A DNA stretch of 64,000 bases from Anagrus nilaparvatae. Its lineage: Eukaryota; Arthropoda; Insecta; Hymenoptera; Mymaridae. Below are positions 24,061 through 52,115 of the stretch, piece by piece. Where the stretch lies: the NCBI GenBank assembly GCA_022575985.1, contig JAKSXM010000007.1, positions 72,043,001-72,107,000 on the forward strand, in the 5' to 3' direction. The position numbers and the translations under genes are program-made. Under the pieces are notes generated by a model. The model was given only the letters and a program-made list of their open reading frames with translations, had not been told where the DNA came from and did no database searches. Positions within the stretch are counted from its first letter, which is position 1; every line of letters begins with the position of its first letter.

Positions 24061-24142
24061 TTTTGTACATTTTTTTCATTTGCTGCTGGTTCTCCTGGTT
24101 AACGTACTCTTTATGTATTTTTCGATTTTTTTTCCAACTCAT
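24061..24142 (-). CDS. Orphan first-exon candidate (MSWKKNRKIHKEY...)
   Basis: An 82-nt open stretch beginning with ATG and ending at a consensus donor (AAAA|GTGAGT). It is locally richer in G and C than its surroundings and encodes a basic, Gln-rich peptide of 27 residues plus one base (phase 1). The phase does not fit the exon at 23626-23592 nor the exon at 10819. An acceptor tttacag at about 23968 would add only nine codons and a stop. It may be an alternative start of the SAXO-like gene through an exon not found, part of another gene, or chance. Confidence 0.3.
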
Positions 24143-24397
24143 CGATATCACACTTTTTAATAAAATTTTCTTTGCAGTCCCTATCCTATAGCTAATTTAT
24201 TTGTCATTCCACAAACATATATTTAATCAATTTTTATTTATAATTGTAAAAACGTCGTAGAATGTAAAAAAGTAATTATGATTAATCAATTAAAAAATAA
24301 AAACTTTTTAAAACTATAATCGATTAAAGAAACACAAGTTACAATTACACAAAATACTTAATTATTATTATAAGGAAAGGTCATGAAATATAGGTGG

Positions 24398-24717
24398 TCA
24401 ATTTAGGGTAGTATAAAAAAGCATCCCCAGTTCTCTTAATTCAAGCTCATCTTGTAATGATATTAAAGCTTCAAATAAATGTTTTTTCAATATCACTATA
24501 CCCGAATATTGTATTAAAAAATTAGTTTGGTACATAATTGAAACTGTCTTTCTAGGCTCAAAAAAAGCTCTCCGGTTTGAACTACTAACATCAAATAATT
24601 ATTTCCAAACAGTTGAGCCAGCCAAATTTCATGAACTTTCCTTATATAAATTAATAAAATTTGATAATGAAATAATAAAAGTGTAGCTAAGGATGTGTCT
24701 TTATTTTTGTTTAACAT
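24398..24717 (-). pseudogene. Coding-like stretch with one frame change, unidentified
   Basis: Frame one runs from the ATG at 24717 to a stop at 24514 and includes VHEIWLAQLFGNNYLMLVVQ and TGELFLSLERQFQLC. At about 24515, in a run of T, the reading continues in another frame as IQYSGIVILKKHLFEALIS and LQDELELRELGMLFYTT, ending at the stop 24400-24398. Residue composition looks protein-like in both parts (few poly-K/N runs), which is unusual for spacer of this base composition. I do not recognise the protein. It could be a decayed gene or an exon pair with a tiny intron. Confidence 0.3.
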
Positions 24718-25565
24718 TAGAGAGTTTTATATGTACAACATGCAAATGTCAAAGTTATACTATACTATCTAGAGCTTTTTTTATTTTTTAAATGTCAAGA
24801 GCAAGGATTGGTTTATATACTGGCTATATGTGGGATATAATAAATATATTTATAACAGTATAGTCACGATGTTATATTGATGATGCTTGACCTTTAATCA
24901 ATTAATAATTCATGGTTTCAGTAAACTAACAACAGCATTTTGATATATGTTTTGCTAAAAACTTTTCAAAAATTATAATAAAATTTATTTTATGCTAAAA
25001 TTTATTTAACTTTTATGATTTTTAAGGAAGAGTTTTTTATTTATTGAGTTTTTAGTCGAGATGATTAATAAAAATTCAAAAATTTATATTTTTCTTCAAT
25101 AAATCGAGCTTGCAGACCTTTAAAATAATTGTACCAGCAGGATGCTGAATTTTGCTGAAATTGCTAAAAAATTCAAGTGAATTGCCTTTCACTTAATTTA
25201 AAAGACTTGCTTAAATTTTTGTTTGAAATTGTCTTCATTATTCAAGCAAAATTCAAGCTAAGTAAGACAAAGCGTATATTAATTATTAATTAATTTCTGT
25301 AAAATTACAAAAAAATAGTTTGTTTGCGAAAAGAAGCCATGATAGGTAGTAATTTAAAAAAAATAAATAAATAAATTTATCGATTAAAATGGTAAAATCC
25401 TTTGATTTTTCATTATATGAGTTCCCAAAAACATTTGTAAAATCACAATAACTTTTCGTAAATTCGCAATAAAAATTGTGCATTGCATCGTTTTTCGATA
25501 ACCCACAAGCAAAAAAATTCGAAAATAATCGATTTTTTCGTAGATTGGTGAGATTTTTAACTGAA

Positions 25566-25975
25566 TTAATAAATTTTTTTCTTGTCAGCGGCCAAAAAGC
25601 ACGTATTTCCCAGCCACTGCGCGACCGGAAAAGATGCGTTTTCTCGTCACTGACAAAGAAAAATCGTATACGACTTCGCCTCGGATGCTAATTTGGGGTA
25701 CCAGTCAAAACTCAGAACTGCTGTTTAGCATTATCGGTACCTTTTAGATCAATTTTTTAAAAGAATAACAAATGTTAAGAAAAAACTGAATATTTTAATA
25801 TTAATTTAAAAATTAATTAGATGTATTTTATACTGAAAACTTCTTCCTGTATTTCAAAATTCTGCCTGGTGCTGATTCTGCTAAACAGCAGTTCTGAGTT
25901 TTGACTGGCGCCCCTAATTTGCGTGCGATTTCGGCCATTCTTTACTTTTCTGGACACGGGATCGTAATATACTAT
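25566..25975 (-). repeat. Family P copy, interrupted by a second element
   Basis: Reverse-oriented copy. Hairpin 2 comes first (tttcttgtcagcggcc ... gtcactgacaaagaaaaat), then gtatacgacttcgcctcgga, then an unrelated 220-bp insertion at 25695-25914, then the rest of hairpin 1 (taatttgcgtgcgatttcgg, ccattctttacttttctgg, gggatcgtaatatacta). The end sequence cgtaatatacta is shared with other copies and marks the element terminus. Confidence 0.8.
25695..25914. mobile_element. 220-bp MITE-like insertion nested in a family P copy
   Basis: Inverted ends: left ggggtaccagtcaaaactca continuing gaactgctgtttagca, right tgctaaacagcagttctgag continuing ttttgactggcgcccc. The arms match over about 35 bp with two or three differences. 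TAATTT lies directly on both sides (25689-25694 and 25915-25920). In uninterrupted copies the host element has a single TAATTT at that point, so this reads as a 6-bp target duplication. The interior is AT-rich and non-coding. Confidence 0.75.
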
Positions 25976-26209
25976 ATTCCAAGTCTGATTCTTTTTTTTC
26001 GTTAACAATTTTAAGTTTTTGATTATTTTTTAAATTACCTCAAAATTGATTGAATACTACGACGACGACAATTAAAAAATTTTTGTGCAACTATTAAAAA
26101 ACGGTCAAAAAAAAATAATATTTAGAATAGGAATAATTAGAGATAGAAAAGTTGAAAATTGATAAAAAGGACTAGAAAATTTTTAGATTCGCAGTTTCAA
26201 AAAAAAAAA

Positions 26210-26370
26210 ATTCTAGTTAGCGCAGCGACGAAAAAACAAGTATTTCCCGGACTCTGACGGAGAAAAATAATATACCATTCTTGGCTATAAAAAAAAAGCC
26301 AAATAGGAAGGTAATTTTCATGCGATTTAAGTCATTCTTTTATTTTTCTCGCCATGTGTCGTAATGCACT
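26210..26370 (-). repeat. Family P copy, diverged
   Basis: Shows aacaagtatttcccggactc and gacggagaaaaata, then accattcttggct, aggaaggtaattttcatgcg, atttaagtcattctt and cgccatgtgtcgtaatgcac followed by tat. This matches the reverse order of the copy at 6916 with shortened hairpins. The end cgtaatgcactat agrees with the termini of the copies at 25566 and 37255. Confidence 0.65.
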
Positions 26371-26998
26371 ATAAAGGCATATGGAAATGCATCTTAAATT
26401 TCAAAATTGTAAGAAGGGAAAGTGACGAGCCAGAGGTGCAAGATACATGATATATTTTTCTTATTTTATATCAGATAAATGCAAAAATTGTATATTTTGA
26501 TAAGAATAATTACTATATAATTTGCGTACTGATTTGTCATGCAATTATTATTACTATGTTTATTAACAATTATGAGAACAATAATTACGTTACATATTAT
26601 TTATATGTGCATTTCTAGCAGAAAATACGTTTTAATAACACCAAAAATGAAAAATAAATTTTTGACGGGCACACCCCTCGAGAAATCGGCGATGGATGAC
26701 AAAAAATTTTTTGCACTTTTATGTCAAAAACTGCGTTTTTATATTCGAGCTACCCTTAATTTTCATAATAACTTTTTGGTAAATAAAATTTTAAATAATA
26801 GTTGAAAATTTTGGATTACCAGGGAAAAAAAACTGTTTTTTTACGATGAAATTTAGCCAAATTATCGTCAATTTATTTAAGAATTTTTCCTCAAATTTGT
26901 CTTAAAGAAGATTTAAATTGAGTTGGAAAAAACCTGTTTCTGAACTTAAAATATGCATTATTTTAATCGTAAAATTATAATTATTTTTTTATAATATA

Positions 26999-27318
26999 GG
27001 CGCCAGCCATACTAATCTCGCCCAAAAATTAAATTTCTTTTTCCGAGGATAAAAATAGGTGGTATTTATGTTTTTTGGCCTGCTGAACACGAATCCGGGG
27101 TCTATTTTGCGAATTTCGTGGTCAATTTTTTGTTATTAACAAATTATTGGCCAATTTTGCAATAATTTGTTAATAACAAAAAATTGACCACGAAATTCGC
27201 AAAACGGACCCCGGATTCGTGTTCAGCGGGTCAAAAAACATAAATACCACCTATTTTTATCCTCGGAAAAAGAAATTTAATTTCTTAATTTTTGGGCGAG
27301 ATTAGTATGGCTGGCGCC
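26999..27318. mobile_element. 320-bp near-perfect palindrome (family M), copy 1
   Basis: The two halves are reverse complements almost to the centre. The left half starts ggcgccagccatactaatct and runs through tttctttttccgaggataaa, gctgaacacgaatccggggt and gaccacgaaattcgc-type sequence to a centre near 27155; the right half mirrors it. TA flanks both ends (26997-26998 and 27319-27320), consistent with a TA target duplication as in Tc1/mariner-derived MITEs. It has no open frame of note. A second copy of the same length is at 61243-61562. Confidence 0.88.
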
Positions 27319-28226
27319 TAGACTATTAATCGATTAATTTTTCTTGAATATTAATTTCTTCAAGAAAATAATCATTTTTATTGACCAAATTTCAATTTTT
27401 AGATCACAAAATTTTGAAAATTGTAAGTAACAAAATTAATTTAAATAAAAATTTAAATCTGTTCAATAAAAAAGCTACTAAAACGTATTTTCTGGTAGAA
27501 ATGTACGTATATGTGCATAAATAATTATAATATTTATTTTAACACCTTGTTATCAGATTATATTTAACATTAATTATATATATTACCATTGAAAAGTCAA
27601 TTTATAATATTTATTGTATTATACGTATTTGGTGAAATAAGAAAAAAATATTTGCTGAAAAAATTTAAATAATATAATTATAGGAGACGTATTTCATGTC
27701 AAGGTGCTAAATGATTTAAATTTCTCTTGAATTATTTATCTCTTGGTCCAATTGTTATGCGTAAATAATTTTAAATAAAAATTTAAAAAAAAAATGTAAT
27801 CGAAAATTTTAATACCTATAATGATAATTCTTAAGCATTAATGCTAACTAGAGTTCTTTCCATGCTAACGAATTTCTGGCATAGTAATCTAACAGTGTAT
27901 TTAATATAATTGAATTAACAATAAAAAGTTAATTATATGAACACTATAGTGATTTATCATTTATATTTAGCGCGATAACTCCTATGACCGTCAGTAAGGC
28001 ATAAGGCATATAACAAACAACGTAAAATCAGCTGATTCTCCCTTTCGCACATAAACATTATTGTGATGGTATTTTATGTGTTGAAATAAAAATATTTACT
28101 CAATATTTTATTGAGTTTATTAATTATTATTGCTTTTTATTGTATCAATAAATCAGAATGCTAATTATTATTGAAGTTATTATTGATATTCAAAATAAAT
28201 AACCGAAGATTTTTAATTATTTAAAA
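27319..28226 (+). promoter_or_regulatory. Upstream region of PIKfyve
   Basis: About 900 bp of AT-rich sequence between the palindrome and the PIKfyve start. A less AT-rich patch at about 27970-28060 (gcgcgataactcctatgacc ... cagctgattctccctttcgc) is the most promoter-like part. No defined element could be assigned; the role is inferred from position. Confidence 0.3.
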
Positions 28227-31200
28227 ATGAATACGAATAAGGATATGGAATCTCCTTTGACATTAACAGAATTTGCTCCATTAAGTCCAGAAGGGAGTCC
28301 ACCTGCAGTATCATCTTTCTTTTCAAAATTATTTCGTTTTTCGAGCTGTAATTTTTTTTAAATTTTATAAATTTCTATATTTTAAAGATTTTTTTTATAT
28401 TTTTGTTTAAACTTCTAGCATCATCCTCTCAACCACAAGCCTCACCTTCTAATAATGATAACAAAAATATTACAACTGATTCTGGATCACCAACAGCTTC
28501 TGCATCAAAAAAATCATCAGAAAGTGATACTTCAAGTATCATGAGTTACTCTGTTGATAGTGGTGAAGCTAGAAGTCTCCCAAATGTTTTAAAACGTATT
28601 AGTAATATTGTAGCCTCTAAGAATAGTGTAAGTTTTAATCTAAATGAATTAAATATTTTTATTCTATTGTTAATTTTAAGTGTAATTATTTTCAATAATA
28701 GAATTTGCAATCTTATAAAGATTCTGAATTACGAAACTATTGGATGCCTGATAATGTCAGTAAACAATGTTATGAATGTAGTGAAAGATTTACAACTTTT
28801 AGAAGGAGACACCATTGCCGAGTATGTGGTCAAATTTTTTGTTCAAAATGTTGCTGCGATGAGATACCAGGAAAAATTATGGGCTGCACAGGTATTTGCT
28901 AAAAATTATTCAAGATCTATTAAAACTTTATTTAAATATGGATATTTTAAAGGTGACTTAAGAGTTTGTACATACTGTTGTAAAGTAGTCTTATCATATT
29001 TGCAATCATCGGATATGGATAGTGATCTTTCTGCGGACCTTAAAGCTTTGCAAGAAGATTTAGAAGAAAAATATGGTAGCAATTCTCCTCCAGCATTTAA
29101 AAAATCAAAAAATGAAAATACTCAAAAATCTAGTGAAAGAAAACCTAGTGTTGGATATATGGAAGAAAAATATGCTTATGGAAAGAATCGGTAAGTTATT
29201 AAATGTTTGAAATTACATTATTCAATTCTTTAATTTTAAAATATTGTTATTCATAAAAAATGTATGTTTTTAAAATAGAAATTCTAAAACGTATTTAACT
29301 TCTCAAGAAAGAATTTTTGCTCTTCAAAATTCTTCATCTTTAAGAATGATTTACGAAGAATTATTTCGCTCCAAAAAAGCTATTTTATTACAAACTCACA
29401 GAATTTACTTAAATCGATATCATGATTGTTTCTCTGGTCAAGAGCTTGTCAATTGGATTATTGCTCAAAATAAAGCAGCAACAAGGTAATAAAAAAAATT
29501 TTTTAATTTTATTAAAATTTTTCTTTTATAAAATGAATGCAAAACAGAATCCAAGCAACAGCAATAGGCCAAGCATTGTTCGAAGCTAAATTTATTGAAC
29601 CTGTATTGCATGAAAACGAGTTTAGTGACAATTATGCATTATACAAGCCAACAAAATTAAATAATTTGCAGAATAAATCATTTTTAATTGACAAAAAAGT
29701 TTCTTGTGATGCTCAGGAACCAGCTTGGGTTAAAAATATACCACAAAGTGAATCAACAGGTTAATAATATATTTTAGTATTATTTTTACAAAAAAAAATT
29801 GATTTCTAAATGAAATAAATTTTTAGATTCTGAAAATGAATCAAAACAACCTTCAGCATATGGTCGTTCTTCATCCGATAGTTCAAATTTTTATTTAGAT
29901 CTTAATGTTGAAGCTTCAACGGTAACCTTAAAGAGGCCTACCTTTGAAGATAAGATTTCTATTAAAATCGATGATAATGCAACAGAACGCAAACAATTGA
30001 ACATGAAAGCTCAAGATATAAATAGTAAAAATTCAGCTGATTTACTCAATGATATTTTACAAGTGCAAGAAATTAAAGGCAAAAGTGGCTGGGATAGTAG
30101 CATAAAAAATAATCAAATTGAATCACACATTTATAATTCTTTAAAGTAAGATTTTTCAAAAATATTTTGAAATGCTGGTTGTATACTTAATTTAATAATT
30201 ACAGAAAAGCATATAAACGTCATCAAGATTCATTGTTAAAACAACTATTAAATAAAGAAAATTTATCTGAAAATTGGTCTGAAGTTATACTTCAAATTTC
30301 TCATCAAATCATTGAGCATGTAAAACCAAATTTAAATCATAATTCTGAAGATATGGATGTAAGACAGTATGTTCAAATAAAAAAATCCCCTGGTGGCACA
30401 AAAAATGATTGTGAAATTGTATCAGGTGTAGTCTGTAATAAAAATGTTGCTCACAAAAATATGAATGCAATGATTGCAAATCCTAAAATACTTTTACTTA
30501 GATGTGGACTTACATATCAACGAGTAGAAGGCAAATTATTGAGCTTAGAACCTATAATGCTTCAGGTAATAAATTTTATCATTTGTAAACGATATAGGTT
30601 TGTTTTATTTTATTTTTACTTTTAATCAATTTTTGTCTCAGGAGAGTGAATATCTTGGCCATGCAGTTGCAAGGATTACTGCCTTAGGCCCTGACATTGT
30701 TCTTGTGCACCGCTCAGTTTCAAGATTAGCGCAGGATAAATTGAGAGAAAGTGGAGTAACTTTAGTTTTAAATGTTAAACTTAGTACTCTTGAAAGATTA
30801 GCCAAATGTACAAACGCTAGTATCGTTGACTCAATTGATGCTCATATTACTGCTAGATATCAACTTGGGACATGCAAAAAATTTTTTTTGAGAAATTTCC
30901 CATGCGAAAAATGTATATTGTTTTATTTAAGATAAGGTATTATTATTTTATTTAAAAACTTTCTTTTACAGGGGGAGTTAAAACATTGATGTACTTTGAA
31001 GGTTGTCCTAATTCACATTTAGGAGCCGCAATTCTTTTAAGGGGTGGACCTGAATGCGAACTAAAAAAAGTTAAAAAAGTTACTCTAATGATGATATTTG
31101 CAGCTTATTCTTCTAAATTAGAAATTTCCTTTTTAATGGATGAATTGGCAAATATCCCATCTCCAAATTCATTCTTAGATGATTCATCTCAAAATAGCTC

Positions 31201-34200
31201 ACCTGTAAAAAGTCAAGATTCATCAGAAACTGATCCTAATAAAAAAGTTGAACCAATTGTAAAAAATCAAAATGATTCAGATGAAATCTTTAAAATTGAT
31301 GTTTCAAACGATAAAGAAAATATTGAAAATGAATTTTTAAGGAAAAAGGAATCTTTTCCAATTAATGTTGAGTCTCCTAATTTGGATGATACTTTAAATT
31401 TATTTAAATCAAAAATTAATTCAGATTCTGAAAATTCAAAAAATAATTGTGATTTGAATATATCAGTAGATGCAAATGTAAAAAAAGAACCTGGAAATAA
31501 CATAGAAACAGAAACTACAAAAGACAAATTTATTTCTGAAGATAAACGAGTTCACGGCGAATCAATAAGTGATAAAAGTGATCCCTTGCATCAATATTTA
31601 AATGAAGACAGAGATGAAGTATTTAATCAAAACAGCCCAAGTGGATATTTAAGCGTTGCGGAATTACCATTTATGAACAAATTCAAGACAGCGTTAGAAG
31701 GAACTATTTTGAGTATTTCACCATATCTTAAATTTTCTATTCCATTTCTTGAAACTGAAGTTGGTAGAAATTGTACTTTAAGAAATTTTTTTCCTAAGGA
31801 CCTTTATTATTCTTCATATTTCTGCAATAAAATACAAAGTAAACATATTTTATCATTAATTAAAATTAAAATATATTAATTTTACCTATTTTACTTTTAT
31901 TTTATAATTTTTAATTTCTAATTTAAGATACAAAAATGAACACTGTTTTTAATGAAACTCAAGCCTATGAGCAATCAGAAAAAGTTTTGAAATCTCATCA
32001 TTCCTTCACAACAAAGAAATTGACATCCAATATTGATAATCGCGAAATTCAGGGATTATTAGCTCATTTCAGAGCTTGTGGAAGTTCTAATTATTTCTTA
32101 AACAAAACTTCTATACAGCTAAAGCAAACTATAAATCAAAATGAACTTGCAGATCAACAAATATTAGTACCTTGGCCTGATTGTTTAGATCCGAATAGTC
32201 ATCAAAGATTGTCAGTCTTATTTTGCAGCTTTTTGAGTAATAATGACAAGTAAGTATAATTTTTTATTATTTCAGTTTAATATTTATTAATTTTTTTTTT
32301 TAACAATAGCAATACTTCAACATTCTGCGTCGACCCATGGGTTGTAAATATGAATTTGTATGGGCAAAATGATATAACACTTGGTAAATTTTTAGAACGC
32401 TACTGTCTTACAAAAGAATATAAATGTCCTTCCGAAACTTGCAAAGGTCAAGTATCTCAACATGTTCGACGTTTTGTACATGATGGAGGTTGCATTCATA
32501 TAAGTCTTTGTGAATTAACCTCTGATCCATTGGAACAAAAAGAGTCCAAACAAATATTTATGTGGAATAAATGTACCAAGTGCAAAAATGTTCCATTAGT
32601 TGTTCCTATGTCAGATGACTCTTGGTCCATATCATTTGCTAAATTTTTGGAACTATATTTCCATGGTTACATTTATACAAGACGTAATAATGACGATTGT
32701 AATCATTCTCTTCATCATGATCATCAACAATATTTTTCAAAAGGAAATATGCTTGCTGTTTTTCGTTACAGTAAAATATCACAATGGGAAATTTCTTTAC
32801 CGCCTCCTTTAATACACATTTATTATGATCCAAAACAATATACAAATATTTTAGAAGAGATCAAAGGAATCGCGTTAATGGGAGATGAAGTATTCACGTC
32901 GATCAAAGAAAAAATAAATACTTTACTCATAGATCCAGAAACTAATAATATGTTAAAACAGCAAATAGCTAAAGAGCAGCAACAATTTAAAATAAAAATT
33001 GAAGAAATTCAGTTAAAATTAACTTCACCGACTTATGAAAACAAAAGAATATTTGATAAAACTTCGAATTCTCAAATGCTAATTTTAATGTATCAAATAG
33101 AAGATGGCATTGTAATTATTAAAAGATTGATATCTGAAGCAGTATCTACATGGAATGAAAAAATAGCTGATTTAACAGCAAAAAATAAAAAAGATGAAAA
33201 AGCAAAGAAAAATTTTGATCGCGCTGTATCCGGTACATCTAGCATTGTTGAAAGTGATGGTTATATTACCGAAGATACTGTTTCTGAATCTCAAATTGAA
33301 GATTTGAGTCCGATTTCAGCTGATTATAATGCAATTGAAGCTATTAATACAAATGATTTACTTTCTGATGTTAAAGAAAATTCAGAAAATGAAATCATAG
33401 AAAATTTATCAACCGAAGAAATTGTGCAAAATTCTCCAAAATCTCAATCAGTTTTAAATGCTGAAAATATTTCCCAAATTTCAGAGGAAGTAATTGACAA
33501 AAAGAAAAAAAAGAAAACAATTTTGTCACAATTGTTACCATCGTTAACTGTTGTAAATTCTATTCCTAATCCTTTGAATTCCTCAGAGCATTACTTTTGG
33601 CCAATCGGATCAACAATTCCAATAGTCGTATATGAATCAGAGCCATCGTCTATTATATCATATGCTTTAAATTCAAATGACTATAAACAAGCTTCTCAAG
33701 AACAGATGAAGCAAACGAAAGGTTCTGACGTAAGTGCAAGTCCAGTTCAAAAAAGAAAACAACAAGATGCTAAAGAGAATGATTCATCTCAATCTAATGA
33801 ATTAAAAAGACCATCAGTCTTATCCTTTCTTAGGGTAAATAGTTCTTCTTTAGCAAGTCCAAGTGATTCCGAAAAAAGTACAACACAAATTGAAAATTCA
33901 AGTACAAATGTGCCAAGTTCTGATGCTGATGAAGAAAAAAAATCCTCTAAACACCAGCAAAATTATATCGAAGTTCAATTTTCCGACTCAACAACAAACT
34001 TTTTTTGTAGAATTTATTTTGCAGCTCAGTTTGCTGCCCTAAGAGAAAACATTTTACCTTGTGGAGAAGATGGATATATTAGAAGTTTAACAAGAAGTAT
34101 CTCATGGGCAGCTCGGGGAGGTAAAAGCGGAAGTACTTTTTGTAAAACCCAAGGTAATGTTTGTTAAATAAAAAAAATAAATCTGTAATAAGTTTTTATG

Positions 34201-35042
34201 CATTAAACCGAATTCTAGATGATAGATTTGTAATAAAGGAAATGAATCGATTAGATATGCAGATATTTTTAGAGTTTGCTCCAAATTATTTTGCTTACAT
34301 TGAAAAATGCCAACAAAAAAAGCAGCCAACTTTATTAGGTAAAATAGTTGGAATTTATAGGATATCCTTTAAAAATAACACAACTAATGCTGCACTTCGA
34401 ACTAGTTTTCTTGTAATGGAAAATTTATTTTATAATAGAAAAATAACCGATAAATTTGACTTAAAAGGTTCAGTAAGAAACAGATTAGCTAATACAGAAA
34501 ATATTGAAAATGAAGGAGAATTAGTTTTACTGGATGAAAATTTATTAAATAGTAAGTGATTTTATCTCATTTTATTCTTTCTATATTAATTGTTATTTAT
34601 AAATTAAATTTAGTGAGTTGTGATTCACCACTGTACATAAGGCCGCATTCTAAAGCAGTATTAAACAAAGCTATTGAAGAAGATACAAAATTTTTAGCAA
34701 ATAATTGCGTTATGGATTATTCTTTATTAGTTGGTTTAGAACCAAATTCAGATGAACTCGTACTAGGAATTATTGGTAAAAAGATTAATTTTTGACTTAA
34801 CAAAAATTTATTAATCTTTATAAGAATTATTTATTGTTGCAGATTACATAAGAACATTTACATGGGATAAAAAAATAGAAACGATGGTAAAAAAATCAGG
34901 AATATTAGGAGGACAAGGAAAATTACCAACAATAGTTTCACCTGTGGAATATCGTGGTAGATTTATCGAAGCTATGCATAAATACTTTTTACCTGTACCT
35001 GATAGATGGACAGGATTAAGTCGTGGTGTTGTTACTAGTTAA
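28227..35042 (+). CDS. PIKfyve: PIKfyve, phosphatidylinositol 3-phosphate 5-kinase
   Basis: Makes PI(3,5)P2 from PI3P on endosomes and lysosomes, in a complex with VAC14 and FIG4, and controls endolysosome size and ion balance. Fifteen exons (28227-28347, 28419-28627, 28702-28891, 28953-29190, 29279-29485, 29548-29759, 29827-30145, 30205-30565, 30642-30912, 30972-31838, 31928-32249, 32310-34153, 34219-34551, 34614-34775, 34843-35042) give exactly 1952 codons with stop. In order: a Ser-rich N-terminus; FYVE zinc finger at about 123-205 (WMPD, RRHHCR, paired CxxC); DEP domain at about 265-350; TCP-1/Cpn60-like domain at about 590-820 (VHRSVSRLAQDKLRESGVTL); PIKfyve-specific cysteine-rich region (FCVDPWVVNMNLYGQND); long polar linkers; and the C-terminal PIP kinase core (ISWAARGGKSGSTFCKTQDD, lysine of FVIKEM at about 1727, FDLKGSVRNR, NCVMDYSLLVG, DYIRTFTWDKK, activation-loop KKSGILGGQGKLP). 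All kinase landmarks are intact. The start is the first ATG after an A-rich leader. Confidence 0.98.
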
Positions 35043-36441
35043 AATTTGTTATTTATTTGTAAATATAAATGTGATATATATTCTAAAAAGAGCTTTTATT
35101 ATTATACACTATTTTTTGTATTGTAAATAAATTTTTTTAAATAAAAAATAAATTATTTATAAAAGCACCATAATATTATCAATTTATTCAGAAAATCATT
35201 TTCATATATAATTATATTTACACTTTTTTTAATCGATATTTTTAAATAAAACAATTATAATCGCAATAATAATAATAATAACATAATAAACTAGATGCTA
35301 TAATAAAACATAAGGGTATATAAACTAACAAAGCATAATAGGTACATTTTTTCTTGTATTTTCTATCAGTATATACTCTCTATAAATATAATATATTATC
35401 ATCGAAGTTACATACTATAGTATTCGTCATCAATATTTACAAAAAAATAATAATTATGCAAATTTTAAGTATACATAGAATAAATATTTTTTTTCATATA
35501 TACGTGTAGCCATAATATTAAAAAATTGGTGATATTATTATGCAACATGATTTTTTTTGTTGAAAACATGCAAATTAGTCTGATAATCGGATAAAAACAT
35601 TATTATCCAAAATTTTATTAAGCTAGTTAATAATTTAAATATAATATCACTTAATTGTATAAATTTAATTTTAACAAAGTTATAGGTAATTTATTAGGCA
35701 TGATTACTTTTTTTTTTTTGCAAAAATACATGAAAATTTGGTTTTTTATTATACTGGACCATTTTTAAAGATAGTATATTATATAAATGAAGTCATAATT
35801 AATAAATAGGCAGTTTAAATAGTAACAAATAATTACATCAGTAGTTTTTATCTCAAAAAATAATTAATGAGAATATAATATATACTTTAATTTTATTACT
35901 TTCGCATACATTCTAAAATAAAATATCACCATTAAAACCGAGCATCTTTCTTTTGTTTTTTTTTACTTGTAAATTATATTACAATCATTTCACTGGAAAA
36001 AGCAAAGTGCGCATACTGTCTGATATGTGTGCACACATTAATATATTTTTTTAAAGTGCACAAATTTTTTTTGCTTATTCTCCTATACATCTTAAGAATT
36101 AAAAAATGACTAAAATTTTATCTAAGATTAGTTATATATGTTTATATATGTTTGTTTTACATATATACCTATGCAAATACACACAAAAAGGAAGTAAAAT
36201 GAGGAAACATTTATTTGTACTAGTTCCTCCTTTCAATTATTGTTTTCAGTATCAAATATCACTAACAGATACAAGTTTTTTTGTCTCTCTTACTACCATA
36301 CATTTTAAGAGATTTCAAGTTACTTAATATGAATACTATGAAACATTCTTTTTTGTTCAAATTTTTTTCTCCATTTTTTTCATTTTTCCTTTTATATTTC
36401 AAAATTTTTTAGGCTTCAGCATATGCCCATAAAACCTAATC
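35043..36441. other. Convergent 3' region of PIKfyve and UBALD
   Basis: 1.4 kb between two stop codons facing each other. AATAAA motifs follow PIKfyve from about 35127, and TTTATT motifs (minus-strand AATAAA) lie left of the UBALD stop. A short (AAT)n run is at about 35268-35281. A 73-codon open frame at 36106 has no protein-like signature. Likely 3' UTRs of both genes. Confidence 0.55.

Positions 36442-52115
<15,674 letters not shown>

Noticed and set aside
26539..26805. 88-codon open frame, plus strand
   Set aside because: No recognisable domain. The middle part is slightly GC-richer (about 26665-26755) but no splice or promoter context supports a gene.
36106..36327. 73-codon open frame right of PIKfyve
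   Set aside because: Lies in the convergent 3' UTR zone, and its residues look random.
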